64,000 bases of DNA from Boesenbergia rotunda (GCA_024364735.1 JAGFNQ010002605.1:1-64000); one strand, 5' to 3'. Numbered from the stretch's first letter, positions 1-11,794 are shown. The notes: generated by a model from the letters alone, not told the origin. A program made the numbers and translations.

Positions 1-38
1 GAATTGGTTTTTAAATTGACAACAAAATTCTTTATTTT

Positions 39-210
39 GGATTGAGCCTCGGGGAGCCGTCCAATTTAAAGTTAGTTGTTGTAATTTAATTTCCCAATTT
101 TTTAATTGAAATTGTCATGTTTATTTTGGATTGAGCCTCGGGGAGCCGTCCAATTAGATTTACAACACATTACTTTTCTTTGGGTATCTGAGCCTCGGGG
201 AGCCACCCTT
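39..210 (+). repeat. Triplicated leader motif GAGCCTCGGGGAGCC
   Basis: Three copies of a GC-rich motif sit in an otherwise AT-rich leader, at about 39-66, 128-155 and 188-210. The first two read GGATTGAGCCTCGGGGAGCC plus GTCCAATT; the third is shorter. The same spaced motifs recur on the minus strand in both other leaders of this family, near 38860-39020 and 42610-42780. GGCTCCCCGAGGCTC is close to self-complementary, so each copy can form a hairpin. Confidence 0.8.
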
Positions 211-1303
211 AGAAAATAATTTGTTGTAATTAATTAAATCCATGAATAAAATATGTTGAAGAGGTGATGCTCTTACATATTGTTGTCTCCAAAATTAATT
301 AGGAAAATGGTTTCCTATAGAGTATTCTTAAATAAGATTTTCATGAAAATAATATGTAGTTGAATTAAGGGATTTGTCTCTTAATTTAATAAGATTTGAT
401 TTAGAGAAATCAAAGTCTTGAACATATTATTTCCGAAATTAATTATGACAATTTAGGAAATTGTTTCCCAAAACAATTCCTTTTAATAAAGTATGAAATT
501 AGAATGAGGAAATCCGGTTCCTAATTCAATTCATGAGACTTGATAAATTAAGTTACATACATACTTTATTAAGGAAATCGTTAGTCATGACATAATTATA
601 TGTCATGAATGTGCTTAGAAAAGATGAGACCCAAAAGCCCCTTGCAAAATATTAAGGCTAACACCTTCCATTGATATGGTTAGAACCGGAGTTTTGTTTC
701 TCGTTTGGGTTGATGGACACATCCATGCCCAACTTGAACCTCAACATGTTCAAACCATGGAATTAGTTTACGGATAATATAGTTGGAGTCAGAGGTCAAT
801 CCTTAGTTTTGGTTGTTGGACACATCCAAGCCTGACTAAACGGTTGAATGAGCTCCAACCATATTAAAACTATTTCTTGATTGATGGGTCAGCCTTAAGC
901 TTGGAGCATCGATTTGTTGTGCCACAGCCAAGGTCGATGCAAAGAGAGGTGCAGTTGGGTGTTATGTATATGATGCATACTTGTTAATGAGTTAACAACC
1001 CAATGATTTATGCAAACATTCAATTAGTTGATAGCATAATGTGATAATTGCATATATGTGATATGTAATCGGTATAATTACCTACCTTCATAGCTAAGAA
1101 AAACTTGATGGCCACAGTCATGGTTGTTCTTATCTATGGTTGGATATCAACCTATTTGGAGATGTTCCTACGATCTCCCGAATTGATAAAAAGGGTTATT
1201 CAATTTGAAAAATAAATAGAATTTTATTAATGTATGTTGATACATTCTTTAATCAATCTTCTCACATAATCTCAATTTGTATTTCTAGGATAATCACTCG
1301 ATC

Positions 1304-4300
1304 ATGTCTTCCCTAAACTTGCGTTCCATTTTGGACACCAATAAACTGACTGGGCCAAACTTCATGGACTGGCTTCGAAACCTGAGGATAGTCCTCAAGG
1401 CAGAGAAGCTTGCTTATGTCCTTAAAGATCAACTTCCCAATCGTCCTCCTGAAAACACAACTCCAGACCAGTTTTCTGAGTTGCTCAACCTGCTGAAGAC
1501 TGTAGAGCCTTCTGTGAAGCAGGATCAAAAGACGGTACTGTTAGTTGGTTCCTCGAAGAAAGGTTCTAAGAGGAAGGCCAATGAACAGAATAAGGGAAAG
1601 AAGAAAAAGGCCAAAAAGACTGAAAATACCCTAAAAGGCACTTGCCATCACTGTGGCAAGGAGGGTCACTTGCGAAGAAACTGCAAAATTTATCTTAAGT
1701 CCTTGAAAGAGAAGGCATCCGATGCCCCATCCTCTTCAAGTATCTTCGTTATTGAATGTCACTCTATTTCCTCAAACACTTGGGTACTTGATACTGGATG
1801 TAGCTCACATATATGTAATGACATACTGGGGCTAAGGAATAGAAGAAGACTCGTCAAAGGAGAAGCGAATTTGCGAGTTGGAAATGGAGCAAAGATTGCT
1901 ACTGTTGCCATCGGAACCTATTTGCTAAAGGTCCCCACTGGACGTGTCTTAGAATTGGATAATTGTTATTTCGTTCCTTCGTTAATAAAGAACATTGTAT
2001 CTATTTCATGCTTGAATGAAAAGGGTTATCATTTAACTTTTAGTAACAATTGTTGTTACATAACATTAAATGACGTTCTTTATGGGAATGGAACTTTGTG
2101 CAATGGTATCTACACGTTAGATTTATCCAGTGACGTTTTCAATATCGAAGTTAGCAACAAACGTGCTCGAATAGATAATCAAATAGACTCCTACACTTGG
2201 CATTGCCGTCTTGGCCATGTAAGTAAGAAACGCATGACCGAATTACACCGATGTGGAATTTTGGAATCATTTGAACCCGGTTCATTTGATACATGCGAAT
2301 CATGCTTAAAAGGCAAGATGACCAAATTACCCTTTTCTGGAAAAGGTAATCCAGTGGGAGAATTGCTTGGTCTAATACATACCGATGTATGTGGACCAAT
2401 GTCAACTCTAGCACAAGGAGGCTATAGCTACTTCATCACCTTTATCGATGATCACTCACGATTCGGGTATGTGTTCTTGATGAAACACAAATCTGAAGCT
2501 TTTGAGAAATTCAAAGAGTTCAGAAATGAAGTAGAGAAACAACTTGGCAAAAGTATTAAGATACTTCGATCCGATCGGGATGGTGAATACTTGAGTCAAG
2601 AGTTTCAAGATTATCTTAGGGACAATGGGATACTGTCCCAATGGACTCCACCATATACACCACAGCATAATGGTGTATCTGAGAGGCGCAACCGAACCTT
2701 GATGGACATGGTTAGGTCTATGATGAATCATGCAACTCTTCCAAGATCCTTTTGGGGCTATGCACTAAAGACAGCTGTTTACTTGCTAAACAGAGTCCCG
2801 ACCAAGGTAGTCTCTACTACTCCATATGAGACATGGAATAGTAAGAAACCTCACTTAACTCACCTTAAGATATGGGGTTGTCCTGCTTATGTAAAGCGGG
2901 TTGTATCAGACAAATTGGATGCTAAGTCTGATAAATGTCTATTTATTGGATACCCTAAGGAAACGAAGGGTTACCAATTCTATCATCCCTTGGAGCAAAA
3001 GGTGTTTGTTTCAAGGCATGCTGTATTTCTAGAAGAAGAATTTCTTTTACAAGAAAACAGTGGGGGTGGCATTGAACTTGATGAAGTTCAAGAAACTCCA
3101 ATAGACATTACAGAGACACCTAGTCTAGACCCGCAACCGATAATTCATAGTGATGAGCTATCAGTTGAACCTAAAACAACACCACCTCTTCGTAGGTCTG
3201 ATAGGACACGCAATATTCCAGAGAGATACGGATTTCTCGTAAGTGAATCGAACGACGTGTTACTCATAAGTGATGATGAACCTATCAGTTATGAAGATGT
3301 TCTGAAAAATTCAGAAAGGGACAAATGGCTTGAGGCCATGAAGTCGGAAATGGATTCCATGTACGAAAATCAAGTATGGGACTTGGTTAACCCACCTGAA
3401 GGGATTAAGCCCATAGGGTGCAAGTGGGTTTTCAAGAAGAAAATCGACATGGAAGGTAATGTTGTTACCTTTAAAGCTAGATTAGTGGCAAAAGGATATC
3501 GTCAAAAACAAGGGATTGATTATGACGAAACATATTCGCCAGTATCTATGCTTAAATCCATTCAGATGCTCCTAGCCATAGCAGCTCATTATAATTATGA
3601 GATATGGCAAATGGATGTGAAAACAGCTTTCCTTAACGGAAACCTGCTTGAGGATGTATACATGATACAACCTGAAGGTTTCACATCGGTTGATAAAACC
3701 AAGGTATGCAAGCTTCGACGATCCATATATGGACTGAAGCAAGCATCTAGGAGCTGGAACATCCGTTTTGATGAGACAATCAAAGAGTTTGATTTCTCAC
3801 AAAATCCTGACGAACCTTGTGTGTACAAGAAGGTTAGTGGGAGTGCAGTCGTATTCCTAGTATTATATGTCGATAACATCTTACTTATAGGAAACGATAT
3901 ATCAGTCTACAGACAGTTAAAATTTGGTTGTCCAAAACTTTCTCCATGAAAGACCTGGGAGAAGCAACCTATATCCTTGGGATTAGAATCTATAGAGACA
4001 GATCAAAACGGTTGCTTGGTCTTTCGCAGTCTACATATATAGACCGAGTGCTAAAAAGGTTTAGCATGTCGGAATCCAAGAAAGGTTACCTTCCCATCAG
4101 GCATGGGATCAACCTTTCGAAGTCTATGTGTCCGTGCACAGAAGACGAGAGGATTTGCATGAATAAGATTCCCTATGCATCCGCAATAGGATCTATCATG
4201 TATGCTATGTTATGTACTAGGCCCAATGTATCGTATGCTCTGAGCGTCACAAGCAGATACCAGTCTGATCCAGGAATGGATCATTGGCCAGCTGTTAAGA

Positions 4301-4851
4301 CAATCTTTAAGTACTTAAGAAGAACTAAGGATGTATTTCTAATATATGGAGAAGGAGATTTGATAATACGTGGGTATACAGATGCCAGTTTCCAGACAGA
4401 TAAGGATGACTCCAAATCGCAGTCTGGATACGTATTTACTTTGAATGGAGGCGCAGTAAGTTGGAAAAGTTCCAAACAAGACACCGTAGCAGATTCTACC
4501 ACGGAAGCGGAGTATATCGCAGCTTCGGAAGCAGCAAAGGAAGCAGTTTGGATCAAGAAGTTTGTCTCAGAACTTGGTGTGGTTCCAACCATTGATGAAG
4601 CAGTGCCGGTTTACTGCGACAACAATGGAGCTATTGCACAAGCGAAGGAACCAAGGTCTCATCAGCGATCCAAACACATGCTTCGACGCTATCATCTGAT
4701 CAGAGAGATTATAAGTAGGAATGACATACAAATTGAGAGGGTTCCCACTGAAAGGAATATAGCGGATCCTTTAACTAAGGCCTTGCCTCAAAGCAAGTTT
4801 GAGGGACATGTTAGAGCCTATGGTATTGGATACCGTAGCGATTGGCATTAG
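1304..4851 (+). pseudogene. copia gag-pol polyprotein, frameshifted, catalytic RT motif changed
   Basis: The first frame (1304-3949, 881 codons) encodes a short gag with a CCHC zinc knuckle (residues 114-127), an aspartic protease (DTG from residue 163), the GAG-pre-integrase HHCC region (from W299) and an integrase core with D361, D424 and E460. Reverse transcriptase follows, with its first catalytic Asp at D771. A frameshift near 3920-3930 moves the rest of reverse transcriptase and RNase H (3928-4851) to another frame. That part ends in the usual copia C-terminus with an ADPLTKALP motif. The second Asp of the YVDD motif is Asn (Y855-V-D-N858). Gag lacks most of the roughly 200-residue core between the N-terminal LTGPNF block and the zinc knuckle. 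The same deletion is in the copy at 36222-37762, so it was inherited. The start is the first ATG after the leader and matches that copy. Confidence 0.93.
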
Positions 4852-4852
4852 G

Positions 4853-4865
4853 CCAAGTGGGAGTT
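4853..4865 (+). other. Polypurine tract of element A
   Basis: A purine-rich stretch containing AAGTGGGAG lies directly after the pol stop codon and directly before the LTR start TGTTAG. This is the standard plus-strand primer position. Confidence 0.75.
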
Positions 4866-7156
4866 TGTTAGTAATATGAGAGAAGTGTCCTAAGGCAATC
4901 GCCTTATGATTGTAAACATTTATTCTAATAAATGATAATTCACTATTTGAGTATACATGTTTGTGTATTTGATTGGGATCTTAAACTCATCTACTGAATG
5001 TCCGCAATACAACTCACAGCATAAGAGAATTTGTGATGGGATCACAACTTGTGATTATCTCTATATGTGCAAATGTGAAGTATTGAAAATATCCCTAGTC
5101 GATGAATTGATAAAAACGGACACTATCAATTCTGTTGAGACTAGCATGAGTTATTCTCTAATCAGCTGATTTTCACTGGCTGGTGACATTGGGATGTCCG
5201 GAGATAAACATGGATGCTAGTTAAGGGAACTAATTCATTGGAGTGACTAGCTGTAAAACTTCATATGGTTATCTATAAAGATATGTCAATGAAGTTCTTA
5301 CTGCAGCTTAAGTGCGATGTTCCTTTGACTTGCGGTGTTCAAGTCATCTTGGTCATGGAGACTTATACTTTAACATCTTAAGCAAGCATCTCCAAGGAGG
5401 TGTGGACCCAGGATGATTGGGTATAAGCCGAAGTGCCCGAAGATGTTTAAGCAGCCTACAAAGGATTCACCACTCCTTGCGAGGAGATGTATACCCAGGC
5501 CTATCGTCGGATTGTTACTCAAAAACCTCTGGCTAGAGTATATCATATTTAGAGTGCGAGTCTCTTACATGAGAGTAATTAGAAATCCAAAGGACGAGAA
5601 AGACACTACTTGGGCTAGGTGTGACGTAGTCAGCCTAGTGGGGACTGACACCATAGACCGTGTCCTGAACCAAGTGGGTATAAGGTGGTGAAAGGAATGG
5701 GGCACGATTCATTAGAGCTGCTGAAGGGTTTCAGAATAATTTCTTCTGAGGTCAAACCGTTGATCTTTCGATTAATTGGGGATCATGATGTACTACTAGG
5801 TGTCACTCATGATCGTTCTATAATTAGTTGATTATAGACGGCCAACATAAATCGAAAGCCTATTTAGTCACACGCACTACGAGTAATCCGAGGGATTTAA
5901 AACGAGTTGAAAATTGGATTTTCCGATCAAGAGAAATAAGTCGAATCTGAGTTAGTCAGAGGCGCAATGGAAGCTAAAAATGGCTAAGTCTTTTGAAGGC
6001 TTTTTGGGTGAATTAAATGAGTTTAATTCGCGGCGGTTCGGGTTGGTTTGGCCGGCCAAAGAGGGTGCCAAAAACCCCTTTGGTGGCCGGCCACAATAAG
6101 AGGAGAAAACCAATTAATTTTGGTTTAGTTAATAAAATAAATCTAGTGCGATTTATTTTATAAATTATGGATAAATAAATTTGTATAAAGAAATTTATAT
6201 AAATAAAATTTATAGAAATTTATTCTTTTATGGAAGATTAAAATAATCCATGAATTGGTTTATTTTAATTTTATAAAATCAATTATGAATTGATTTTTCC
6301 ATAATAAGAAAGTTTATAAATTTCTTATAAAAATTTATTCCATAATTTAAAGAGAAGAAGAATTAGTTTTATTATAAATTGGTTTATAATAAAGACTCGG
6401 TTTAAACGGAATAATTAATAAGAAAATTTATAAGATAAATTTCTTATAACTAATTCCGTTAATTTCGTTAATTCGGTTTAGAGGGAGACTTAGCAAAGGA
6501 GTTGCTACTATATAAAGGAACCAAAGGCTAGCCCATATTCCAATCAATTAATCAAGAGATTAATTATTCTCTCCCTCTCTCTCTTAATCTCTTCTCCTCT
6601 CCCTCTCCCTCTCTTGCCTAGGGCTGGCGCCCACCCTAGTGGTTTAGGGCCGGCGCACCAAACAACTTCCCCCTTTGAAGTTGGCGTGAGCAATCAAGAA
6701 GAAGGAGAACCCGAACAAGAAGAAGAAGAAGCGGATAGCGACTCCTCTCTTCTCGGAATTCGATTCCGTTACTTCGTTGGTTAGTTTTCTAATTTTTCTC
6801 TTGTTCTTCTAAGTTGTGCCCATAGAGAATCTAGTAGTTCTCGTCGGCACAAAACTCGTGACTTTGCGAAGTCATCCCGAAGAGAACTCGGCGTGGACGC
6901 GAATAGAGGCGAAGCTTCCAAGGGACGCTACGGTTGGATCTCGTCCCTTTCTTCGAGTTACGAAAGGTATAAAGTAAATTAGTTTACTTTTCCGCAAAGT
7001 TTTATTTTATGATTATGTCAACACACTATAAGGTTGCATGCTAGATACGAAGTTAAAATAATTTAGGAAATTATTTTATGCAAACTCTTCCGCTGCACGA
7101 AAAAATTTTAAATTTTACGAACTCGTATCCTTGTCAACATGCACCCGGTCCAAACA
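4866..7156 (+). repeat. 3' LTR of element A (2291 bp)
   Basis: Begins TGTTAGTAATATGAGAGAAG right after the polypurine tract and ends GCACCCGGTCCAAACA. Three further copies of this LTR lie on the minus strand (32665-34821, 39479-41772, 43234-48271), two of them next to primer sites. A TATA box lies at 6507-6517, followed by a CT-rich 5' untranslated region and a GC-rich block with several GCCGGC motifs. Small open frames inside the LTR copies are not conserved genes. Confidence 0.92.
6507..6517 (+). promoter_or_regulatory. LTR TATA box
   Basis: CTATATAAAGG is followed about 50 bases later by a pyrimidine-rich tract (CTCTCCCTCTC repeats). The box is conserved in the other LTRs of the family, for example minus strand 33183-33193. 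It is the likely core promoter for element RNA. Confidence 0.7.
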
Positions 7157-7436
7157 AGCATGTCGTATGATAACCATGATATAAAGAATGATAACTAAAA
7201 ATTGTAAATTAACTGGAGGAAAAATTAGAAATTTTTCTCTATTTCTTAGGCATGGTTACCCTTGTCAAGTGAGTCAAAAAATTACAGTTTCAAAACACTT
7301 GCATTTTGAATAAAGTTGTAGGAACTTAGCCTGGTCCAGAAAAAGCATTTAAGGGAACATATGAGATGCAATATACATAACTTGAATTGCAAAAAAGGAA
7401 ACATTTAGCATGTAGAACAAAATGTCTTGGGCAAAC

Positions 7437-7797
7437 CTCATTTGTGTTGAGAAGTAATCCAGCCTTCATTTGGTCCTTCAGTTCACTAAATTTATCCTGC
7501 ATTCATGTACATGAACCCTAGATTTAATTCTGTCATAGTGGCGCTGGAAATTCCTATGTGAACTGAAATGCATCAGTAAGGAAGCTATCTGCGATTTATC
7601 TGACTCTGACCTGAAAAAAAAATTGGAGAATTTAAATACTGGCAAGTCGGAAAGGATAAGGATAAATGTATCTTTTTCTTAAGAATAAAGTTACCTCTAG
7701 AAGATGGTCCGCCTTTATGCAAGTTCTTGGTTCCTTTATCATGTGACAAACTAGGAATCTTGGATATAAGCAGAGAGCTTTGCAATCCCTCCAGTAA
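7437..7797 (-). pseudogene. Unrecognised exon-like pieces downstream of the NAGS fragment
   Basis: Reading the minus strand, at least two segments look like real exons. One starts after an AG near 7795, encodes a Ser/Lys-rich stretch including KIPSLSHDKGTKNLHKGG, and stops at a GT donor near 7694. The other, 7496-7437, lies between TGCAG and GT and encodes DKFSELKDQMKAGLLLNTNE exactly in phase. Between them a third open stretch (about 7500-7605) is less well bounded. I do not recognise the protein, and it does not match the expected NAGS C-terminus. It may come from a second captured gene. Confidence 0.35.
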
Positions 7798-8019
7798 CTA
7801 CATTTAGTAATAGCATTGACTTAGCAAAAAATATATCAATTTGAAAGCAATGGCAAACAACATGGGGCGAGCTAGGGTAAGCGTTATCACCTTTTTGTCA
7901 TTTGTTCTTTAAATTTTTAAAAAGTATAACTCCAATCATTGGATTAAGATCACTATTTCATGCAAGATCATCACATAGAAAATGAAGATTAATATGGTAG
8001 TAAAGATAGAAGTAGATAC

Positions 8020-8900
8020 CTAATAACTTGTCTCCTTTTACTTGACCACGGCACTCTGGAGAGACTGCAATAGCAACAATTTCTCCAAAGTTATCTTTAA
8101 AAAAGGGGATAAGGGCAGCACATGCAATAACTGAACCATCTCTTTCAACTACTATAAACGAACCCAACTGCTTGAGAAGCTGAAGATGACAATAATGTTT
8201 AAAGCACCAAACTTTATGTGTAAGTGTATCAGATGTCAAGTATCAAAGATGAGAAAAGATAACTAACTTGGAGACTTTAACATAACTGATATTCAAGGAA
8301 AAAAGATAAGTAAACCTCTTCAATATTTCTATGGATAAGTACACCAGAGTCTTCCAAAGGCTGAACAACTTTTCTAATGCCTGGAAGATCACCAGTTCTA
8401 GTTGATCGTGTTCCCTCATAAATATCACTGAAGTACATAGTTCATCAGAAGAATAAAAGGTTGATTAGTATCCAATCTGGGGGGAAAACTGTTCTATCGA
8501 TCAACCTAACTAAGAAAAGAAGTTTTCAGATGGTTAAGAAAACATTTCACTTGTGTAAATTCTCTCACACAGAATTTCACTAGAAAAATTTATCAAGAAA
8601 TACAAGAGGCACATGTATGAAAGAAATTTAAATATATAACCAACTCTTTTTATGGTAGTTTGCAGTTTCTTGAAAATATCATGACACGTGGTTCCATCTA
8701 GGCAAAATTCTTCATTGAAAGAAACAAATAATTGTCTTATTTACTTATCAATATGATAATCCAAATGAGTGTCACAGAAAGCTTTGCAGGGTAAATACAC
8801 ACCTAGCCACCATTGTCCCCACTCCATCCCTTGTAAATAATTCTAGTAGCAAGGCCCCAATAAGAGTACCATCTATTATGTGGACTCTCTGTACTCCTCC
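8020..8900 (-). pseudogene. NAGS: Fragment of plant N-acetylglutamate synthase (three exons)
   Basis: NAGS makes N-acetylglutamate in plastid arginine synthesis; plant forms join an amino-acid-kinase-like domain to a C-terminal GNAT acetyltransferase. Three minus-strand exons with proper GT-AG borders and matching phases are visible. Exon 8900-8803 encodes GGVQRVHIIDG and LLELFTRDGVGTM. Exon 8427-8316 encodes DIYEGTRSTRTGDL and a PLEDSGVL segment. Exon 8179-8020 encodes the GNAT core with FIVVERDGS, IACAAL and AVSPECRGQ. The upstream kinase-domain exons and the final GNAT exon are missing, although 600-1200 bases on each side were read. In the acetyl-CoA loop CRGQ is followed by VKGDKLL, where plant enzymes usually have Gly before KGD. 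The exons are otherwise open. I call this a partial, probably non-functional gene, perhaps captured by a CACTA element ending at 10418. Confidence 0.75.
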
Positions 8901-9547
8901 CTACAAATACAATTCATTTGCTTGAATACTAGATTATAAGAGAATCTCATTAAATGAATCTTACTATCTCAAAGTTCATTCCATCAAAAACAATCCAAAG
9001 AAAGAGTTTTAGTAACTAGCATGGACTGCACAAAAATGAAGGTAGATACACAATTACCACTATGCTGACTCTAATTACCACATGTTTCTTTTAAGAAGAC
9101 CATAAAGGAGCATATGTGGTTAAAGGTGCAGAAGATGAGAAAATGAGGGTGTATTTCATTATTGTACAGGATGTTTGGCGTATATTAATAATGATAAAGC
9201 ACAGCTAGGTGTATCTTTTGCCAGTGCTACGCAGAGCCAATGCGTGATGTAGCTGGGCCAAACTTAGTAGTCCAAGCAGAGCCCTTCTTTAAGGGTAACA
9301 ACATGTGCTATGCTTTGGAGATATAACAACCACTGAGAACTTGAATTTGTAGGATAGTTTGACAAGAAAATATTGAGGGGAAGAGAGCAGCAAAAGGGTG
9401 TGCCCATTTCCTTTAGAGTTTCTAGCCACCAAAAATAACAAGAAGACCTGGCTCATACTTGGAGTGCTATTGTGGTGGAGAGTATCATGGCATGAAGTTG
9501 ATTGATTTAGGTACTGTCTTCAACAACGGAAACAAAATTTGGCTTAC

Positions 9548-9658
9548 ATTGTGCTATTGTGCTGCTGGGCGACGATGACGTCGCCACCCCCTCGTCCGTT
9601 TCCTCGACAAACGGCGCCCGGTTCACGTCGAACCCTAGCATCGATGCTTCCATAGTCC
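9548..9658 (-). other. Exon-like GC-rich segment of unknown origin
   Basis: On the minus strand a TTTTGCAG acceptor precedes an ATG at 9653. The frame then runs through MEASMLGFDVNRAPFVEE and a Ser-rich stretch to a GTAAGC donor at 9547-9546. Base composition is much richer in GC than its surroundings, as in monocot first exons. It is not recognisable as the NAGS N-terminus. It could be the first coding exon of a chimeric transcript with the NAGS exons. Confidence 0.3.
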
Positions 9659-9749
9659 CTGCAAAAGAAATCGACCCAAAATCCATCACTATTTCTTCCA
9701 GAAAAAACTAGATTGATTGCTAGCGACATTTCGGATCTCAAAATCCTCA

Positions 9750-10150
9750 TTCATTTCCATCCCCTAAATCGTTTTCGAAAAATGCTCAAGATTTTGCCAA
9801 TTCCCTTACCGGTCTCGAACACCCACGGGAACTGCCGCTGGGAAGACGAGGGTTGGCCGGAAAGAGGCAAGAGGGGAAGGAGGTTAAGCTGTAGTGCTGG
9901 CTCGGCGATGCGAAGAGGAGATTGCGCGAAGAGGCAAGAGGGGAAGGAGGTTGCGCGATGATGGGTTGCGGCGATGCAAAGAGGAGAGGCTGGCTGGGTT
10001 GGCGACGTCGGGCGAGAGGGAGAGGAGGAAGGGAGAGGGGTCGGCGAGGGTGGGGTTCGAACAGAGAAGCTAGGGCACGGCAAAAAGGGGAGGTACCATG
10101 TGTTATATAAAAGCGGCGGGCATTTTCGTTTTCGCGCTCGCCCACTCGCT
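9750..10150. other. GC-rich block with direct repeats, no supported gene
   Basis: Overlapping Arg-, Pro- and Ser-rich open frames occur on both strands, as expected from composition alone. A short unit, GAAGAGGCAAGAGGGGAAGG, occurs twice (near 9862 and 9927). The block could be the promoter or 5' untranslated region of the broken gene to its left. Confidence 0.3.
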
Positions 10151-10159
10151 ATTGTGTAT

Positions 10160-10418
10160 TACCATGTAAGCAACACCAATAGACTACGGTTAATTAAAAT
10201 CAGTTGTTGTAACCAAGCCAATAGACATAAGTTTTTAAAAAAACCGTTGTCTTTGACATATATAAGACAACGGTTTTTTAACAACCGTTGTCTTTTTCCG
10301 CAAAATTTTTTCAACAACAACAGTTTTTGAAAAAACCGTTGTTAAATAAAAAAAGACAACGGTTTTTTGAAAAATCGTTGTCTATTGGGTGTTGTTGAAT
10401 CCAAAATTTCTTGTAGTG
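10160..10418. mobile_element. Terminus of a CACTA (En/Spm-type) DNA transposon
   Basis: The segment ends TTTCTTGTAGTG, the complement of the CACTACAAGAAA terminus typical of plant CACTA elements. It is packed with subterminal repeats of GACAACGGTTTTT in both orientations (about seven copies between 10170 and 10385). Such arrays are the known transposase-binding regions of the superfamily. The opposite CACTA end was not found between 7157 and 10160. Either it lies beyond the copia insertion or this is a remnant. Confidence 0.75.
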
Positions 10419-11789
10419 AAAGGGTTAAAATTATATTTACATGTGCAACTTATAAATAAACTCACCTAATAGGGATAATAATACCCAATTGGGAGGAGTC
10501 AGTCCATTTGGGCTTCGAATTTTCGTCGATTTTACTTTCAAAGAAAGAACGACAGTCTTCTTCAAGATCTTCATGCGCAGAAGGAAGCATGCCATTCATT
10601 TCTACAATGATCCACTAGGTCAACTAAAAGGGAGAACATATATTAGCGGACTCTTGCAGACTTTGTTGACGTTGCAATCGAGTTGACTAAGACTATCTCT
10701 CTTAAAAGCTTGATCGATCACTTAGTGGTGGAGAAGTACTCGAGGGATGGGAAGATGGACAAGAGGAGTGTCCATGATGTTGTGATCGTCTGCGGATCGA
10801 TGAGGATTCCCAAAGTCCAACCACTACTAGTATATTTTCCGAGTTGGTACCAGATGATCTTTCTCCTAGACTACCATTTGAAACTACTCTAAACTCGAAG
10901 ACGAGCACTTTCAACCCAGGGTGACTAATGCAGGAGGATTCATAGATTTTTTTTTTGGTAATTTTCACCCTTTTGGTATTTAAGATATTTTTGATATTTT
11001 TATATGTTTGTATTTTGAGTTCGCGTTTAGAGATTTTAGGATTATAAGTCTTTTTTATTTTCTTTTGGAATTTCTTTCCTTCTTTTATAAGATAGGAATT
11101 ATAGTCTATATATTAGAATTTCTTTTATATATGAGTTTAAGTTTCGAGTCTATATAAATATGTAATTAGCTATTGGAGCCTCTATATAACAACTAACAAG
11201 TCTAACTACGTAAAGAATGCCATTGATTACTTAATTACTTGCAACTTTTGAGTTTTGACTAATCATATCTAATGTGTTGCTTGACACTTCACCTAAATTA
11301 CCATGTAAAATCTTAGTTTTAGCATTACTTAGTTGTCTTTCAATCTTTTTTTTTCCCTCAGGGCTTGACATAGATCGTAAGCATATGATATTCTGTCCAA
11401 GTCGGATAGGAGTCGATCCTAAGATTTCTCCACCTATAGAGGCCCCGCCATGCGCTTGCCACCTATGCTCCTGTTAAACCTCCCTCTATATGACATGAGA
11501 CTGTTGTAGGGGCCACTAATGTGATAGTTTCATATATATATTTTTTAGTTGTGTCTTTCAATTGTATTTTATTTTGCATTGAATACTAATATGAATTGTA
11601 CACATTGGAATAAAAGAAAGTGATATCACTCACTCCAAGCGCGACCCAATATCATCGACCCCACATCATGATAAAACAGGTAAATCCTGGGGATATTTTG
11701 TCCTAGTATAGCAACCCTTTACATATGGGAGGTTAGATGCCTAACGAGGCATTTTGCGCCCACTAAGAGTTAACCTAAAGTCTTATTAA
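10419..11789. other. Intergenic DNA, no supported gene
   Basis: AT-rich sequence with short open frames around 10489-10890 and 11274-11477. None shows a recognisable domain, and splice borders around them are not convincing. No repeats or terminal structures were seen. Confidence 0.5.
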
Positions 11790-11794
11790 AATAA

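Larger units (their letters stand above)
1..7156 (+). mobile_element. Ty1/copia retrotransposon (element A), 5' end outside window
   Basis: Plus-strand copia element entered part-way through its untranslated leader; the 5' LTR and primer binding site lie left of the window. Order seen: leader (1-1303), gag-pol pseudogene (1304-4851), purine tract, 2.3 kb LTR (4866-7156). Integrase precedes reverse transcriptase, the copia order. Minus-strand relatives at 36222-48271 show the complete LTR and primer-site boundaries and confirm the ends used here. The LTR runs from TGTTAG to AAACA, where its relatives end CAACA. The reverse transcriptase is frameshifted and has a changed catalytic motif, so the copy cannot encode its own enzymes. 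I assign superfamily only, not lineage. Confidence 0.93.

Noticed and set aside
4957..5691. Open frames inside the element A LTR as genes
   Set aside because: They lie within the LTR, and the equivalents in the other LTR copies have different lengths and breaks.
9750..10330. Overlapping Arg/Pro-rich frames on both strands as small genes
   Set aside because: They arise from GC- and purine-rich composition, overlap on both strands, and have no domain or splice support.
10489..10968. Open frames of 65-88 codons as a host gene
   Set aside because: No recognisable domain, competing frames on both strands, and no convincing exon borders.
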